The notes beneath the pieces are model-generated. The model saw nothing but the letters and a program-made list of their open reading frames with translations. It was not told where the DNA came from and did no database searches. Position numbers and translations under genes: made by a program. From Alistipes sp. (GTDB taxonomy: Bacteria > Bacteroidota > Bacteroidia > Bacteroidales > Rikenellaceae), in NCBI GenBank assembly GCA_017536555.1, contig JAFXHE010000001.1, positions 101,104 through 165,103 on the forward strand: DNA of 64,000 nucleotides, in the 5' to 3' direction. Shown here piece after piece: positions 1 through 8,964 of the stretch (the first letter of the stretch is position 1; the number at the start of each line of letters is the position of its first letter).

Positions 1-53
1 CAGGCTGTATCGCTGCTTTGGACTGCGAGCGTTTTATTCTTGCAAATAAGTAG
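1..53 (+). CDS. trxB: Thioredoxin reductase, C-terminal end only (partial)
   Basis: Reading from base 3, the first 51 bases encode GCIAALDCERFILANK followed by a TAG stop. The GCIAALDxERF pattern is the usual C-terminus of NADPH-dependent thioredoxin reductase, where the final helix of the FAD domain ends. The rest of the gene lies to the left of the window. It stops 3 bases before the rnz start codon, so the two genes are probably co-transcribed. The identification rests on only 16 residues; another flavoprotein of the same fold is the main alternative. Confidence 0.7.
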   Translation, partial: GCIAALDCERFILANK

Positions 54-56
54 TGG

Positions 57-998
57 ATGGCATTCAGCGTAACCATACTTGGTAATGCGTCTGCTAAACC
101 CACAATCGCGTCACACCCCTCGGCACAGGTAGTAAACCTCAACGAACAATACTACCTTGTCGATGCGGGCGAGGGCGTACAACAGCAGCTCATAAGGCGC
201 GGCATTAACCCGCTGCGCCTTCGGGCTGTGTTTATATCACATCTGCACGGCGACCACTGCTTCGGCATCTTTCCGCTAATATCGACGCTCGGACTATATG
301 GCAAGCGCACGCCGCTAACCATCTATGCTCCAGCACCTTTTGGCGAGATACTCAACAACCATCTGCGATACTTCGACACAGAACTACCCTACGAGATAAA
401 ATGGGTAGAGGTGCGCACAACGGAGCATACGCTGCTCGTGCAAAACAACACCCTTGAGGTGTGGAGCATACCACTACGACACCGCGTGCCTACGGCGGGC
501 TTTCTCTTCCGCGAGAAGCAGCCACCGCTAAATGTCGACAAGTGGCAAATCACGCGCCACAACCTCACAATAAGCGAGATTACGGCAGCCAAGCGTGGCG
601 AGGACATCATACGTGACACGGGAGAGCGTATAGCCAACAGTGATATCACGTATATACCATATCGCGCACGCTCATACGCCTACCTCTCCGACACGAACTA
701 CTCGGCAAAGGCGGCCGAACTGGTTAAGGGCGTTGACCTGCTATACCACGAGACGACATACGCAAGTGCCGAGAGCCGTACAGCAAAGAGTCGCGGACAC
801 TCGTCGACAACAGACGCCGCAAAGGTAGCACTGCGCGCAGAGGCAAAACGCCTCATCATAGGGCACTTCTCATCACGATATAAGGATCTAAATATGCTCC
901 TTAATGAGTGCCGAGAACTATTCTCGGAGAGCTATATTGCCGAGGAGGGAGCGACCTTCACCATTGAGGAGGAGCGCGTAAAGGCTGCTACAAAGTAA
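57..998 (+). CDS. rnz: Ribonuclease Z (tRNA 3'-processing endonuclease)
   Basis: 313 residues, about the usual length of the short bacterial enzyme. It is a metallo-beta-lactamase-fold endonuclease that removes 3' trailers from tRNA precursors. The zinc motif SHLHGDHCFG is at residues 61-70 (H62, H64, D66, H67). Further ligands are visible as LSDTNYS near residue 210 and the C-terminal IGHFSSRY motif. The ATG at 57 is chosen because it follows the trxB stop by only 3 bases and gives the canonical N-terminus MAFSVTILGNASA. It sits between trxB and an RNA methyltransferase, all on the plus strand. Confidence 0.93.
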   Translation: MAFSVTILGNASAKPTIASHPSAQVVNLNEQYYLVDAGEGVQQQLIRRGINPLRLRAVFISHLHGDHCFGIFPLISTLGLYGKRTPLTIYAPAPFGEILNNHLRYFDTELPYEIKWVEVRTTEHTLLVQNNTLEVWSIPLRHRVPTAGFLFREKQPPLNVDKWQITRHNLTISEITAAKRGEDIIRDTGERIANSDITYIPYRARSYAYLSDTNYSAKAAELVKGVDLLYHETTYASAESRTAKSRGHSSTTDAAKVALRAEAKRLIIGHFSSRYKDLNMLLNECRELFSESYIAEEGATFTIEEERVKAATK

Positions 999-1043
999 AG
1001 ATATAACTCACACCAAACAAGGTAAACCGACGCCACAGATAGG

Positions 1044-1784
1044 ATGACAAAGGCAGAGATACAATTTGTACGCTCGCTCGCAGATAAGCGCGCGCGTGAC
1101 ACGCACGGAATGTTTATAGCCGAGGGCAGCAAGCTCGTGGAGGAGATACAACACTCGTCGTGGCGTATCGAAAGCGTGTATACTACGCGCAAAGAGCTGA
1201 CGGGTGGTAACGTCACTCATATCGAGCGCAAAGAGATGGAGCGTATTTCACAGCTAAAGACAGCCAACGACACCCTCGCTGTGGTACATATACCACATTA
1301 TAGCCTCTCTATGGAGGAGCTCGACAACGGTCTTACACTGGCACTTGACGGTGTGCAGAACCCAGGAAATATGGGCACAATAATACGCCTCGCCGACTGG
1401 TTTGGCATAAAAAATATAGTATGCTCTGCGGAGTGTGCCGACTGCTATAGCCCCAAGGTTATTCAAGCAACAATGGGAGCAATACTGCGCGTAAAGGTAC
1501 ACTATGTAGACAACCTCGCGCAGCTATTACAGAGCGCAGCACGACGCAAGGTTGCGATATACGGGACACTGCTCGATGGTGACAACATCTACGCAGCAGA
1601 GCTACAAGAGTGTGGAATAATCGTTATGGGCAATGAGGGTCGCGGTGTTTCGGAGGAGTGTCGCCAGACAATTACGCATAGTCTCTTTATACCTCCCTAC
1701 CCCACCAACGCAGCAACATCGGAGTCACTCAACGTGGCTATGGCAACGGGCATCGTCCTTTCAGAATTCCGCCGTCCAAGATAG
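1044..1784 (+). CDS. TrmH/SpoU-family RNA 2'-O-methyltransferase
   Basis: 246 residues. The N-terminal part (about 1-95) resembles the substrate-binding domain of TrmH-family methyltransferases, with the FIAEGSKLVEE strand at 24-34. The catalytic SPOUT domain follows. Its three motifs are all present: DGVQNPGNMGTIIRLAD near 102-118, VMGNEGRGVSEE at 194-205 and SESLNVAMATGI at 226-237. These form the trefoil knot that binds S-adenosylmethionine. The family methylates ribose in rRNA or tRNA; the exact target cannot be read from sequence, so no gene symbol is given. It starts 45 bases after rnz, with no terminator between them. Confidence 0.88.
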   Translation: MTKAEIQFVRSLADKRARDTHGMFIAEGSKLVEEIQHSSWRIESVYTTRKELTGGNVTHIERKEMERISQLKTANDTLAVVHIPHYSLSMEELDNGLTLALDGVQNPGNMGTIIRLADWFGIKNIVCSAECADCYSPKVIQATMGAILRVKVHYVDNLAQLLQSAARRKVAIYGTLLDGDNIYAAELQECGIIVMGNEGRGVSEECRQTITHSLFIPPYPTNAATSESLNVAMATGIVLSEFRRPR

Positions 1785-1790
1785 AATGTT

Positions 1791-1820
1791 AAGATAGTTT
1801 AAGATAGTTTAAGATAGTTT
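1791..1820 (+). repeat. Three perfect tandem copies of a 10-bp unit upstream of pdxA
   Basis: The unit AAGATAGTTT occurs at 1791-1800, 1801-1810 and 1811-1820. A degenerate fourth copy (AAGATAGAATGTT) immediately precedes it. The array ends 12 bp before the TTTG -33 box of the pdxA promoter. A 10-bp period places every copy on the same face of the helix. This could be a protein binding array or simple replication slippage. Confidence 0.85.
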
Positions 1821-1832
1821 ATCATATATAAT

Positions 1833-1863
1833 TTTGCATATTACTCAACTTTTCTTATATTTG
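1833..1863 (+). promoter_or_regulatory. Bacteroidales-type promoter of pdxA
   Basis: TTTG at 1833-1836 and TATATTTG at 1856-1863 are separated by exactly 19 bp. This matches the TTTG-N19-TAnnTTTG consensus of the Bacteroidota primary sigma factor. Transcription should start near 1869, giving a leader of about 30 bases before the pdxA ATG at 1899. Confidence 0.8.
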
Positions 1864-1898
1864 TAGGTTGAAACAATTTTAGAACACGAACACACAAG

Positions 1899-2996
1899 AT
1901 GAGCGACAGACTAAAGATTGGCATAACCCAGGGCGACACCAACGGTATCGGCTGGGAGCTTATCATCAAGATATTTGCAGATAGCCGCATAACAGAGCTA
2001 TTCACGCCCGTTATCTACGGTTCAAGCGCAGCAGCAACATTCTACCAGCGTTCACTTAAGGAGCAGCTGGAGCAGCCACTAAAGTTTAACATCGTAGATA
2101 GCGCAGAACACGCCATAAGTGGCAAGGTAAACCTCGTAGAGTGCGGTAGCAAGGAGTTGAGCATAACCCCAGGCAACCCCTCGAAGAGTGGTGGCGAGGC
2201 AGCGGCAGCGGCACTGCGAATGGCTATAGATGACCTCAAGGCTGAAAATATTGATGCAATGGTTACCGCTCCTATCGACAAGGAGATGATCCAAAGCGCA
2301 GACTTCTGCTATACGGGACACACCGAGTTTTTAGCAAAGGAGCTTGACGGCACTCCGCTGATGATGATGACATCAGATATTATGCGCGTTGGCTTGGCTA
2401 CAATACACGTACCTGTGTCACAAGTTACCGAGGCTCTTACAAAGGAGCTCATTGCAGAGCGCGTACATCAGATAAACGACTCACTGAAGCAGGATTACGG
2501 CATTGTACGTCCGCGCATCGCAGTCCTTGCGCTCAACCCCCACGCTGGCGATGGAGGTCTTTTGGGCAAGGAGGAGCAGGAGATTATCAAGCCCGCTATC
2601 GTGGAGTGCTACGAGGAGGGTATCCTCACCTTTGGTCCATTTGCAGCAGATGGCTTCTTTGCTGCTGGTCAGTTTAAAAACTACGATGCGGTACTTGCTA
2701 TGTACCACGATCAGGGTCTTGCACCATTCAAGACACTATCGCCCGAGGGTGTAAACTTCACAGCATCGCTAACAGGCGTGCGCACCTCTCCCGACCACGG
2801 CGTAGCATACGACATCGCAGGCAAGGGCATTGCCGACGAGCAATCTATGCGCAATGCAATATATGAGGCTATAGATATCGTGCGCCGCAGAGCGGAGTGG
2901 TCGGAGTGGAACAGCAACCCTCTGGAGCACTTTGAGCGCGAGAAGGGCCGCGACATCTCGGTTAAGGATCTGCCCGACGCAGAGCATAACGACTAA
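1899..2996 (+). CDS. pdxA: 4-hydroxythreonine-4-phosphate dehydrogenase
   Basis: 365 residues. PdxA oxidises 4-phosphohydroxy-L-threonine with NAD as a step of DXP-dependent pyridoxal phosphate synthesis. Characteristic segments are ITQGDTNGIGWELIIK near the N-terminus, TGHTEFLA around residue 144 and MYHDQGLAPFK around residue 268, which carry the metal-binding histidines and substrate contacts. The C-terminal TSPDHGVAYDIAGKG motif is intact. It has its own consensus promoter. The next gene starts 18 bases downstream, so read-through into the small membrane protein and thrS is likely. Confidence 0.94.
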   Translation: MSDRLKIGITQGDTNGIGWELIIKIFADSRITELFTPVIYGSSAAATFYQRSLKEQLEQPLKFNIVDSAEHAISGKVNLVECGSKELSITPGNPSKSGGEAAAAALRMAIDDLKAENIDAMVTAPIDKEMIQSADFCYTGHTEFLAKELDGTPLMMMTSDIMRVGLATIHVPVSQVTEALTKELIAERVHQINDSLKQDYGIVRPRIAVLALNPHAGDGGLLGKEEQEIIKPAIVECYEEGILTFGPFAADGFFAAGQFKNYDAVLAMYHDQGLAPFKTLSPEGVNFTASLTGVRTSPDHGVAYDIAGKGIADEQSMRNAIYEAIDIVRRRAEWSEWNSNPLEHFEREKGRDISVKDLPDAEHND

Positions 2997-3014
2997 ATAA
3001 CAAGCACTTTCAGT

Positions 3015-3224
3015 ATGAGCGAGCGAGTAAGAGTAATAATAAGTATTGTCATCAGTAGCGTACTCTTGGCTATGGTCGTTATATACCTTATCAGGGCGTG
3101 GATGCCCACCGAGGTAATCGACTGGGTGATGTTTGTTGCAGCATCGCTAATTGGCATATACGCCATACATCGCATAGCCAATCTCGCCAAAGCACTGGAG
3201 AGTTGCGACAAGAGGGATGAATAA
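3015..3224 (+). CDS. Small two-helix membrane protein of unknown function
   Basis: 69 residues. Two hydrophobic segments (about residues 7-27 and 36-55) are joined by a short loop containing W29 and the acidic pair E33 and D36. The tail is charged (SCDKRDE). I do not recognise the family. It starts 18 bases after pdxA and is followed by thrS, so it lies inside a same-strand run. An overlapping frame on the other strand has no gene-like features. The assignment rests on position and the clean hydrophobic pattern. Confidence 0.6.
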   Translation: MSERVRVIISIVISSVLLAMVVIYLIRAWMPTEVIDWVMFVAASLIGIYAIHRIANLAKALESCDKRDE

Positions 3225-3314
3225 AACAAGGAGTGCAGCTGAGTAGTAATCCGTCTCGTTATTGTGGAGCTACGAAGGCACTCAAAATAATAACACTAAA
3301 AACACAAAATTATC

Positions 3315-5255
3315 ATGGTTAAAGTAACCTTTCCCGATGGCTCAGTAAGAGAGTTCGCCAAAGGGACAACTGCCTTTCAGGTGGCAGAGAGCATCAGCCC
3401 TCGTTTAGCTGCTGACTCACTCGCAGCCGAGGTAAACGGCGCAACTGTAGATATGACGCGCCCTATCGACAGCGACTGTTCGATTAAATTCTTTAAATGG
3501 GATGACGCCGAGGGCAAGCACGCCTTCTGGCACACATCATCACACCTATTGGCGGAGGCTCTTGAGGCACTCTACCCAGGTATCAAGTTTGGTATCGGCC
3601 CCGCTATAGAGAACGGATTTTATTATGATGTAGACTCTCCCGTACCCATCACCGAGGCAGACCTCGCAGTCATCGAGCAGAAGATGATTGAGCTATCGCG
3701 CAATAAGGAGGTTTTGGTACGCTCTGAAGTGTCGAAGGCTGATGCCCTCAAGACCTTCACCGAGAAGGGAGATCAGTATAAGGTTGAGCTTATCACCGAC
3801 CTTGAGGACGGCACAATCTCATTCTATACAAATGGTGCATTTACCGACTTGTGTCGTGGCCCGCATATCCCCAACACAGGATATATCAAGGCAATTAAGC
3901 TAACCTCTGTTGCTGGTGCTTATTGGCGCGGTAACGAGAAAAATAAGATGCTTACCCGTATCTACGGTGTATCATTCCCCAAGAAGTCGATGCTTGATGA
4001 GCACCTCGCATTATTGGAGGAGGCAAAGAAGCGTGACCACCGTAAGTTGGGCAAGGAGCTTGAGTTGTTTATGTTCTCGCAGCGCGTAGGTCAGGGTCTA
4101 CCTATGTGGTTGCCCAAGGGTGCCGAGTTGCGTGACCGTCTTGAGCGTTTCTTGCGCCAGATTCAGAAGAACTATGGCTACCAGCAGGTTATCACTCCCC
4201 ATATCGGTAACAAGGACTTGTATGTTACCTCTGGTCACTATGCAAAGTATGGCAAGGACTCATTCCAGCCTATCCACACACCATTTGAGGGCGAGGAGTA
4301 CCTACTAAAGCCTATGAACTGTCCTCACCACTGCGAGATCTATCGCTCGAAGCCTCGTTCATACAAGGATCTTCCTGTTCGTCTTGCAGAGTTTGGTACA
4401 GTATATCGCTACGAGCAGTCTGGTGAGTTGCACGGTTTGACACGTGTACGTTCATTCACACAGGACGATGCTCACCTGTTTGTACGTCCCGACCAGCTGT
4501 TGGAGGAGTTCGAGAAGGTTATCGACATCGTGTTGTACATCTTCCGCACCTTGAAGTTCGATAACTACACAGCACAGATCTCTTTGCGCGATCCCAACAA
4601 CACCGAGAAGTATATCGGCTCTGACGAGAATTGGGCAAAGGCCGAGGGCGCAATTATGCAGGCTTGTAAGGAGAAGGGACTCAACACCACTGTTGAGCTC
4701 GGCGAGGCTGCATTCTATGGCCCCAAGCTCGACTTTATGGTTAAGGATGCGTTGGGTCGTAGCTGGCAGCTTGGCACAATTCAGGTTGACTACAACCTTC
4801 CCGAGCGTTTCGACCTTACCTACAAGGGCTCTGACGACAAGTTGCACCGTCCTATTATGATCCACCGTGCACCATTTGGCTCAATGGAGCGTTTCGTGGC
4901 GGTACTATTGGAGCACACAGGCGGTAAGTTCCCATTGTGGCTCACTCCCGACCAGGTTGTTGTATTGCCCATCTCGGAGAAGTATAACGACTATGCAGAG
5001 GAGGTTGCACGAGAGCTTAATATTCAGGATGTACGTACACAGGTTGACGACCGCAACGAGAAGATTGGTCGTAAGATTCGTGACAACGAGCTTAAGCGTA
5101 TCCCCTACCTGCTTATCGTAGGTGAAAAGGAGGCTATGGAGCGTAAGGTATCTGTGCGCGCACAGGGCGAGGGCGACAAGGGTCAGATGACTATTGACGA
5201 GTTCGCAAAGTTTATGCAAGACTTGGTAGCAAAGGAGATTGAGGAGCACAAATAG
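3315..5255 (+). CDS. thrS: Threonine-tRNA ligase
   Basis: 646 residues, full length for a bacterial ThrRS, which charges tRNA-Thr and edits mischarged serine. The order is TGS domain (about 1-60), editing domain with the HTSSH motif near residue 74, class II catalytic core and C-terminal anticodon-binding domain. The zinc ligands that select threonine are visible: Cys near 336 in [10 protein letters not shown], His near 387 in QDDAHLF and His near 517 in [12 protein letters not shown]. Motif 3 ([13 protein letters not shown]) is intact. It is followed 84 bases later by infC, the conserved order in most bacteria. Confidence 0.97.
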   Translation: MVKVTFPDGSVREFAKGTTAFQVAESISPRLAADSLAAEVNGATVDMTRPIDSDCSIKFFKWDDAEGKHAFWHTSSHLLAEALEALYPGIKFGIGPAIENGFYYDVDSPVPITEADLAVIEQKMIELSRNKEVLVRSEVSKADALKTFTEKGDQYKVELITDLEDGTISFYTNGAFTDLCRGPHIPNTGYIKAIKLTSVAGAYWRGNEKNKMLTRIYGVSFPKKSMLDEHLALLEEAKKRDHRKLGKELELFMFSQRVGQGLPMWLPKGAELRDRLERFLRQIQKNYGYQQVITPHIGNKDLYVTSGHYAKYGKDSFQPIHTPFEGEEYLLKPMNCPHHCEIYRSKPRSYKDLPVRLAEFGTVYRYEQSGELHGLTRVRSFTQDDAHLFVRPDQLLEEFEKVIDIVLYIFRTLKFDNYTAQISLRDPNNTEKYIGSDENWAKAEGAIMQACKEKGLNTTVELGEAAFYGPKLDFMVKDALGRSWQLGTIQVDYNLPERFDLTYKGSDDKLHRPIMIHRAPFGSMERFVAVLLEHTGGKFPLWLTPDQVVVLPISEKYNDYAEEVARELNIQDVRTQVDDRNEKIGRKIRDNELKRIPYLLIVGEKEAMERKVSVRAQGEGDKGQMTIDEFAKFMQDLVAKEIEEHK

Positions 5256-5339
5256 TTAACCTCTCGCAATACCGAGTCTACGATATGTAAGCACATTAAG
5301 TGAAACAGACAACATATTATTAACTAACAATTAACCAAT

Positions 5340-5960
5340 TTGGCAGGACAATTTCCATTCCGCCCGCGTCCACAGGCGCAGGGGAATAACCAGAACCAGA
5401 ACAACAATCAACAACAGCGTGATCCTCGTGGTCGCCGCCCCGTGCAGGAGAATCCTCATCGCATCAACGACGAGATTACAGCACCACAGGTGCGTGTAGT
5501 AGGCGAAAACGTAGAGCCTAACCTCGTGTTGAGCATCAAGGAGGCTATTCGCCTCGCCGATGAGATGGAGCTCGACCTTATCGAGATTTCGCCCAAGGCT
5601 GATCCTCCAGTATGCCGCATTGCTGACTACCAGAAGTTCCTCTATCAGCAGAAGAAGAAGGCGAAGGAGATCAAGGCAAAGCAGGTGAAGGTTGTTATCA
5701 AGGAGATTCGTTTTGGTCCACAGACCGACGACCACGACTACAACTTCAAGCTCAAGCACGCCGAGAACTTCCTTAAGGAGGGTGCCAAGGTTAAGGCTTA
5801 TGTCTTCTTCCGTGGACGTTCTATCGTCTTCAAGGAGCAGGGCGAGATTTTGTTGTTGCGCTTCGCTAACGACCTTGAGGAGTATGCTCGCGTAGAGCTT
5901 ATGCCCAAGCTCGATGGCAAGAAGATGAACATGATTCTCGCACCCAAGTCGAAGAAGTAG
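5340..5960 (+). CDS. infC: Translation initiation factor IF-3, with a TTG start
   Basis: 206 residues. IF-3 binds the 30S subunit and monitors start-codon and initiator-tRNA choice. The N-terminal domain is seen in [21 protein letters not shown] and the C-terminal domain in [22 protein letters not shown] glutamine/asparagine-rich extension (about residues 12-30) precedes the core. The only plausible start is TTG at 5340: an in-frame TAA lies at 5325-5327 and the next in-frame ATG is about 75 residues inside the protein. A rare start codon is typical of infC, since IF-3 discriminates against it and so represses itself. A terminator follows, and rpmI and rplT are absent. Confidence 0.95.
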   Translation: MAGQFPFRPRPQAQGNNQNQNNNQQQRDPRGRRPVQENPHRINDEITAPQVRVVGENVEPNLVLSIKEAIRLADEMELDLIEISPKADPPVCRIADYQKFLYQQKKKAKEIKAKQVKVVIKEIRFGPQTDDHDYNFKLKHAENFLKEGAKVKAYVFFRGRSIVFKEQGEILLLRFANDLEEYARVELMPKLDGKKMNMILAPKSKK

Positions 5961-5983
5961 AGCTTTACGCTTGACTGTTGCGT

Positions 5984-6058
5984 GCCACGCTACACGTGGC
6001 TTATATTACTACCCGAGACGGGAGGTACACGGTTGCCTCCTGCTCGGGAATTTTGTTT
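5984..6058 (+). terminator. Intrinsic terminator after infC, preceded by a small hairpin
   Basis: A first hairpin pairs GCCACG (5984-5989) with CGTGGC (5995-6000). A stronger hairpin follows: CCCGAG (6012-6017) plus CGGGAGG (6019-6025) pair with CCTCCTG and CTCGGG (6036-6048), with one bulged A. The U-rich tail TTTTGTTT is at 6051-6058. It closes the thrS-infC transcript. Confidence 0.85.
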
Positions 6059-6111
6059 ATAGTAGCTTAAAAAGTATGGTCGATAATTTTTAAGTTTAGC
6101 CAAAAAATACA

Positions 6112-6119
6112 TATCTTTG
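6112..6119 (+). promoter_or_regulatory. -7 box (TATCTTTG) of the LuxE/LicD operon
   Basis: TATCTTTG matches TAnnTTTG. The -33 position has TTTA rather than TTTG. The box ends only 4 bases before the ATG at 6124, so the predicted transcript would have almost no 5' leader. Confidence 0.65.
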
Positions 6120-6123
6120 TGAA

Positions 6124-7095
6124 ATGATGACAATTCAGAGCATACTACGTATAGATAACGACGCAGCGTTCAAGCAGTGCGCGCTGGAGCTGTTTCGCTA
6201 TCAGGCAGAGCAATGTGAGCCATATCGTGACTACATTAAGCTATTAGGCATAGACCCCGCCAGCGTGATGCATATCGAGGAGATACCGTTTATGCCTATT
6301 GAGCTCTTCAAGAGCCACGAGGTATATTGTGGCACAACGCCGCCCGAGATGGTCTTTACGTCGAGCAATACTGGTAACACCGTTGCCTCGCGCCACTTTA
6401 TGGCATCGCTCGACGCATATCGCCAGACGTTCACAGCCGCCTTCACACACTTTATGGGTGACCCTGCCGAGTGGAGCATATATGGGCTATTGCCCAGCTA
6501 CTTGGAGCGCGAAGGCTCATCGCTGGTATATATGGTTGACTCACTTATTAAGTGTGCTGGCTCGGGTGGTTTCTACCTAAACAACTATGAGCAGCTAATA
6601 TCAGATATGAAACGCAACCCAAAGCGCAAGTTGCTTCTCGGCGTTAGCTACGCACTGTGGGATCTTGCCGAAGGGTACGCTCCAAAGCTTGAGAACACCG
6701 TAGTAATGGAGACTGGCGGTATGAAGGGCAGACGACGTGAGCTATCGAAGTACGAACTACACAAGATATTGTGCGAGGGCTTTGGAGTGGAGCATATCGC
6801 CTCGGAGTATGGTATGGCGGAGCTTACCTCACAGGCATACTCTATGAAAGAGGGCATATTTAGAGCACCCGCCTGGATGCGTGTCCTGGTGCGTGATGTA
6901 AATGACCCATTTGACCACTCGCCACACGCTATGCGCGGTGGTATCGACATCATCGACCTCGCTAATCTCTCATCGTGTGCATTTATACAGACACAGGATA
7001 TGGGGCGTGTTAGCGCGGATGGCAGTTTTATGATAGAGGGGCGCATTGCTGGTAGCGACATACGCGGCTGCAACCTGCTTATACAGAACGACTAA
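6124..7095 (+). CDS. LuxE-like acyl-protein synthetase / acyl-activating enzyme
   Basis: 323 residues, resembling the LuxE/PaaK branch of adenylate-forming enzymes, which activate a carboxylate as an acyl-AMP and pass it on. A phosphate-binding segment FTSSNTGNTVASRH is at 78-91, METGGMKGRR at 195-204, and the adenylate motif SEYGMAE at 227-233. It is shorter than PaaK because the C-terminal lid domain is reduced. The substrate is unknown. A second ATG at 6127 is equally possible. The LicD-glycosyltransferase fusion starts 3 bases after its stop, so the two proteins probably act in one surface-glycan or acyl-modification pathway. Confidence 0.75.
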   Translation: MMTIQSILRIDNDAAFKQCALELFRYQAEQCEPYRDYIKLLGIDPASVMHIEEIPFMPIELFKSHEVYCGTTPPEMVFTSSNTGNTVASRHFMASLDAYRQTFTAAFTHFMGDPAEWSIYGLLPSYLEREGSSLVYMVDSLIKCAGSGGFYLNNYEQLISDMKRNPKRKLLLGVSYALWDLAEGYAPKLENTVVMETGGMKGRRRELSKYELHKILCEGFGVEHIASEYGMAELTSQAYSMKEGIFRAPAWMRVLVRDVNDPFDHSPHAMRGGIDIIDLANLSSCAFIQTQDMGRVSADGSFMIEGRIAGSDIRGCNLLIQND

Positions 7096-7098
7096 CAG

Positions 7099-8886
7099 AT
7101 GAAGTATAATAGCGACATACTCCGCGAGTTACACCGCGAACTTATAGACATCCTACGTGAGACGGCGCGTGTGTGCGACACTCTCGGCATTGACTACTTC
7201 ATACAGGGTGGCACAGCCATAGGTGCGCACTTCTTCGAGGATATAGTGCCGTGGGATGATGACATAGATCTCGGTATGACACGCGATAACTATGAGCGAT
7301 TTATACGCGAAGCTCCGAAACATCTCGCCGAGGGCTACACGCTACAGGAGTACGCCACCGAGCCAGATACACCATTCTACTTCTGCAAGATACGCAAGTG
7401 TGGAACGCGCTTTGTGGAGCGCGAGTGGGTGGGGCTCAATATTGATGATGGCATATACATCGACATCTTTCCCTACGACCTTATTCCAGATAACCCACAC
7501 GCAGAGCAGAGACAGCGACAAAGAGTCAAATTCTGGGTAAACTGCTTCACGGCGAAGAGTGTATGGCTTTGGCGATGGTTTGGACGCGCCAACAACGGAG
7601 TGATACTCCCAAAGAGCATCCTATCGTGCGCCGCGATACGTTTGCTAACACTCCTTATGTCGAAGGAAGAGATATATAAGCGTCTACATCAAGAGCTTAC
7701 ACGCTATAACAACACATCAGCTACGCGCTACAACATTGTGCGTATGCCCAAAGATATGATATCGCGCCACGCCATTGAGCACCCCGAGATGCGACAATTT
7801 AACAATATGGTGTTACCTGCGCCAAGCGACTTGGAGAGCTATCTGCGTAACCATTATGGCGATATACAAAAGTGGCTACCCGAAGACAAACAACTAAACC
7901 ACGCACCAGAGATACTACACTTTGGACGGCGCATAGAGTCCGACGAGTCGATGCGAATCTCGGTGGTTATACCTTTATATAATAAGGAGAGGGAGATTGC
8001 CCGTGCGCTACGCTCCGTAGTCGAGCAGAGCCTTGCGCCTCGTGAGATTATAGTCGTTGATGATGGGTCGACAGATGGCTCGGCACATATCGTCGAAGAG
8101 TTTATCGCCGAGCATCCCGAGCATAACATCGTCCTTCACAGACAATACAACAGCGGTGTCAGTGCAGCGCGTAACCGAGGTATAGAGTACGCCACAGGCG
8201 ATTATGTAGCGTTGCTGGATGCAGATGATATGTGGCAGACGGGATATATCGCCGAGGTATGCCGCCTTATGACCTACTATCCCGACAGCGACTGCTACTC
8301 TACGGGTTTTGACATCTTAAATAATGGTCGCCGCCATAGAGCTACGACACCACACAAAGAGGGATATATCAACCCCGCCGAGGAGGCAAATGCAGGGTGT
8401 TACAGCGTCATACCCTCTGCAGCGACACTTTGCCGCAGCACCATACTCAACATTGGTGGCTTCCCCGAGGGTATGCGCATAGGCGAGGATCAGTGGTTGT
8501 GGATACGTATGATACAGCGGGGGGCAAAGTTCTGCTTCTCGCCGATGTCGTTAGTAATATACTCTCGCACAGCAAGTAATCGCTCGGCATCAATATATCG
8601 CTCGGAGATATGCGAGCACACCATAGCAGAGCTATATGACGACTCGCAGAGTGATACTCTCAACGAGTACATTGCTCGCACAGGCATAGGCAAAGCTATT
8701 ACACAGAGCGTGCGCGGTGGCACAGCAGATGCACGCGCAGCTATTGCGGCATTTGGCTACACTCGTCGTCACCGTCGTCAATTACGTCGCCTAAAGGTTA
8801 TAAATACTCTACCAGCGTGGCTACGACCAACAATAGATGGCGCGTATAGCACCATAGCGTGGCTTATATCACGACGCGGCTTATAG
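7099..8886 (+). CDS. LicD-family transferase fused to a family 2 glycosyltransferase
   Basis: 595 residues in two domains. Residues 1-280 resemble LicD, the family that adds phosphorylcholine or similar phospho-groups to glycans. The nucleotidyltransferase-fold signature YFIQGGTAIGAHFF (33-46) and the acidic motif PWDDDIDLGM (51-60) are visible. Residues 286-510 are a GT-A family 2 glycosyltransferase with ISVVIPLYNKE, VVDDGSTDGS (319-328) and the metal-binding DADD (374-377). An in-frame ATG (M285) at the junction suggests that two adjacent genes were fused. The protein likely builds and decorates a surface polysaccharide with a phospho-substituent. No membrane anchor is evident. Confidence 0.85.
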   Translation: MKYNSDILRELHRELIDILRETARVCDTLGIDYFIQGGTAIGAHFFEDIVPWDDDIDLGMTRDNYERFIREAPKHLAEGYTLQEYATEPDTPFYFCKIRKCGTRFVEREWVGLNIDDGIYIDIFPYDLIPDNPHAEQRQRQRVKFWVNCFTAKSVWLWRWFGRANNGVILPKSILSCAAIRLLTLLMSKEEIYKRLHQELTRYNNTSATRYNIVRMPKDMISRHAIEHPEMRQFNNMVLPAPSDLESYLRNHYGDIQKWLPEDKQLNHAPEILHFGRRIESDESMRISVVIPLYNKEREIARALRSVVEQSLAPREIIVVDDGSTDGSAHIVEEFIAEHPEHNIVLHRQYNSGVSAARNRGIEYATGDYVALLDADDMWQTGYIAEVCRLMTYYPDSDCYSTGFDILNNGRRHRATTPHKEGYINPAEEANAGCYSVIPSAATLCRSTILNIGGFPEGMRIGEDQWLWIRMIQRGAKFCFSPMSLVIYSRTASNRSASIYRSEICEHTIAELYDDSQSDTLNEYIARTGIGKAITQSVRGGTADARAAIAAFGYTRRHRRQLRRLKVINTLPAWLRPTIDGAYSTIAWLISRRGL

Positions 8887-8902
8887 TTAGCTCAACACAC
8901 AA

Positions 8903-8937
8903 AGTGCCACCATTAGAGATATTCCAATGGTGGCACT
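8903..8937. terminator. Bidirectional hairpin between converging genes
   Basis: A perfect 12-bp stem: AGTGCCACCATT (8903-8914) pairs with AATGGTGGCACT (8926-8937) around an 11-base loop. Short T-runs lie on both sides (ACGTTT on plus; TTTGTG on minus). It lies between the LicD fusion and the reverse-strand ung pair and probably terminates both. Confidence 0.75.
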
Positions 8938-8964
8938 ACGTTTAGTATGGTACACGATACACTA

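Noticed and set aside
4452-4865. A 137-codon open frame antisense to thrS
   Set aside because: It overlaps the catalytic core of thrS and encodes a Val/Leu-rich sequence typical of the opposite strand of this codon usage.
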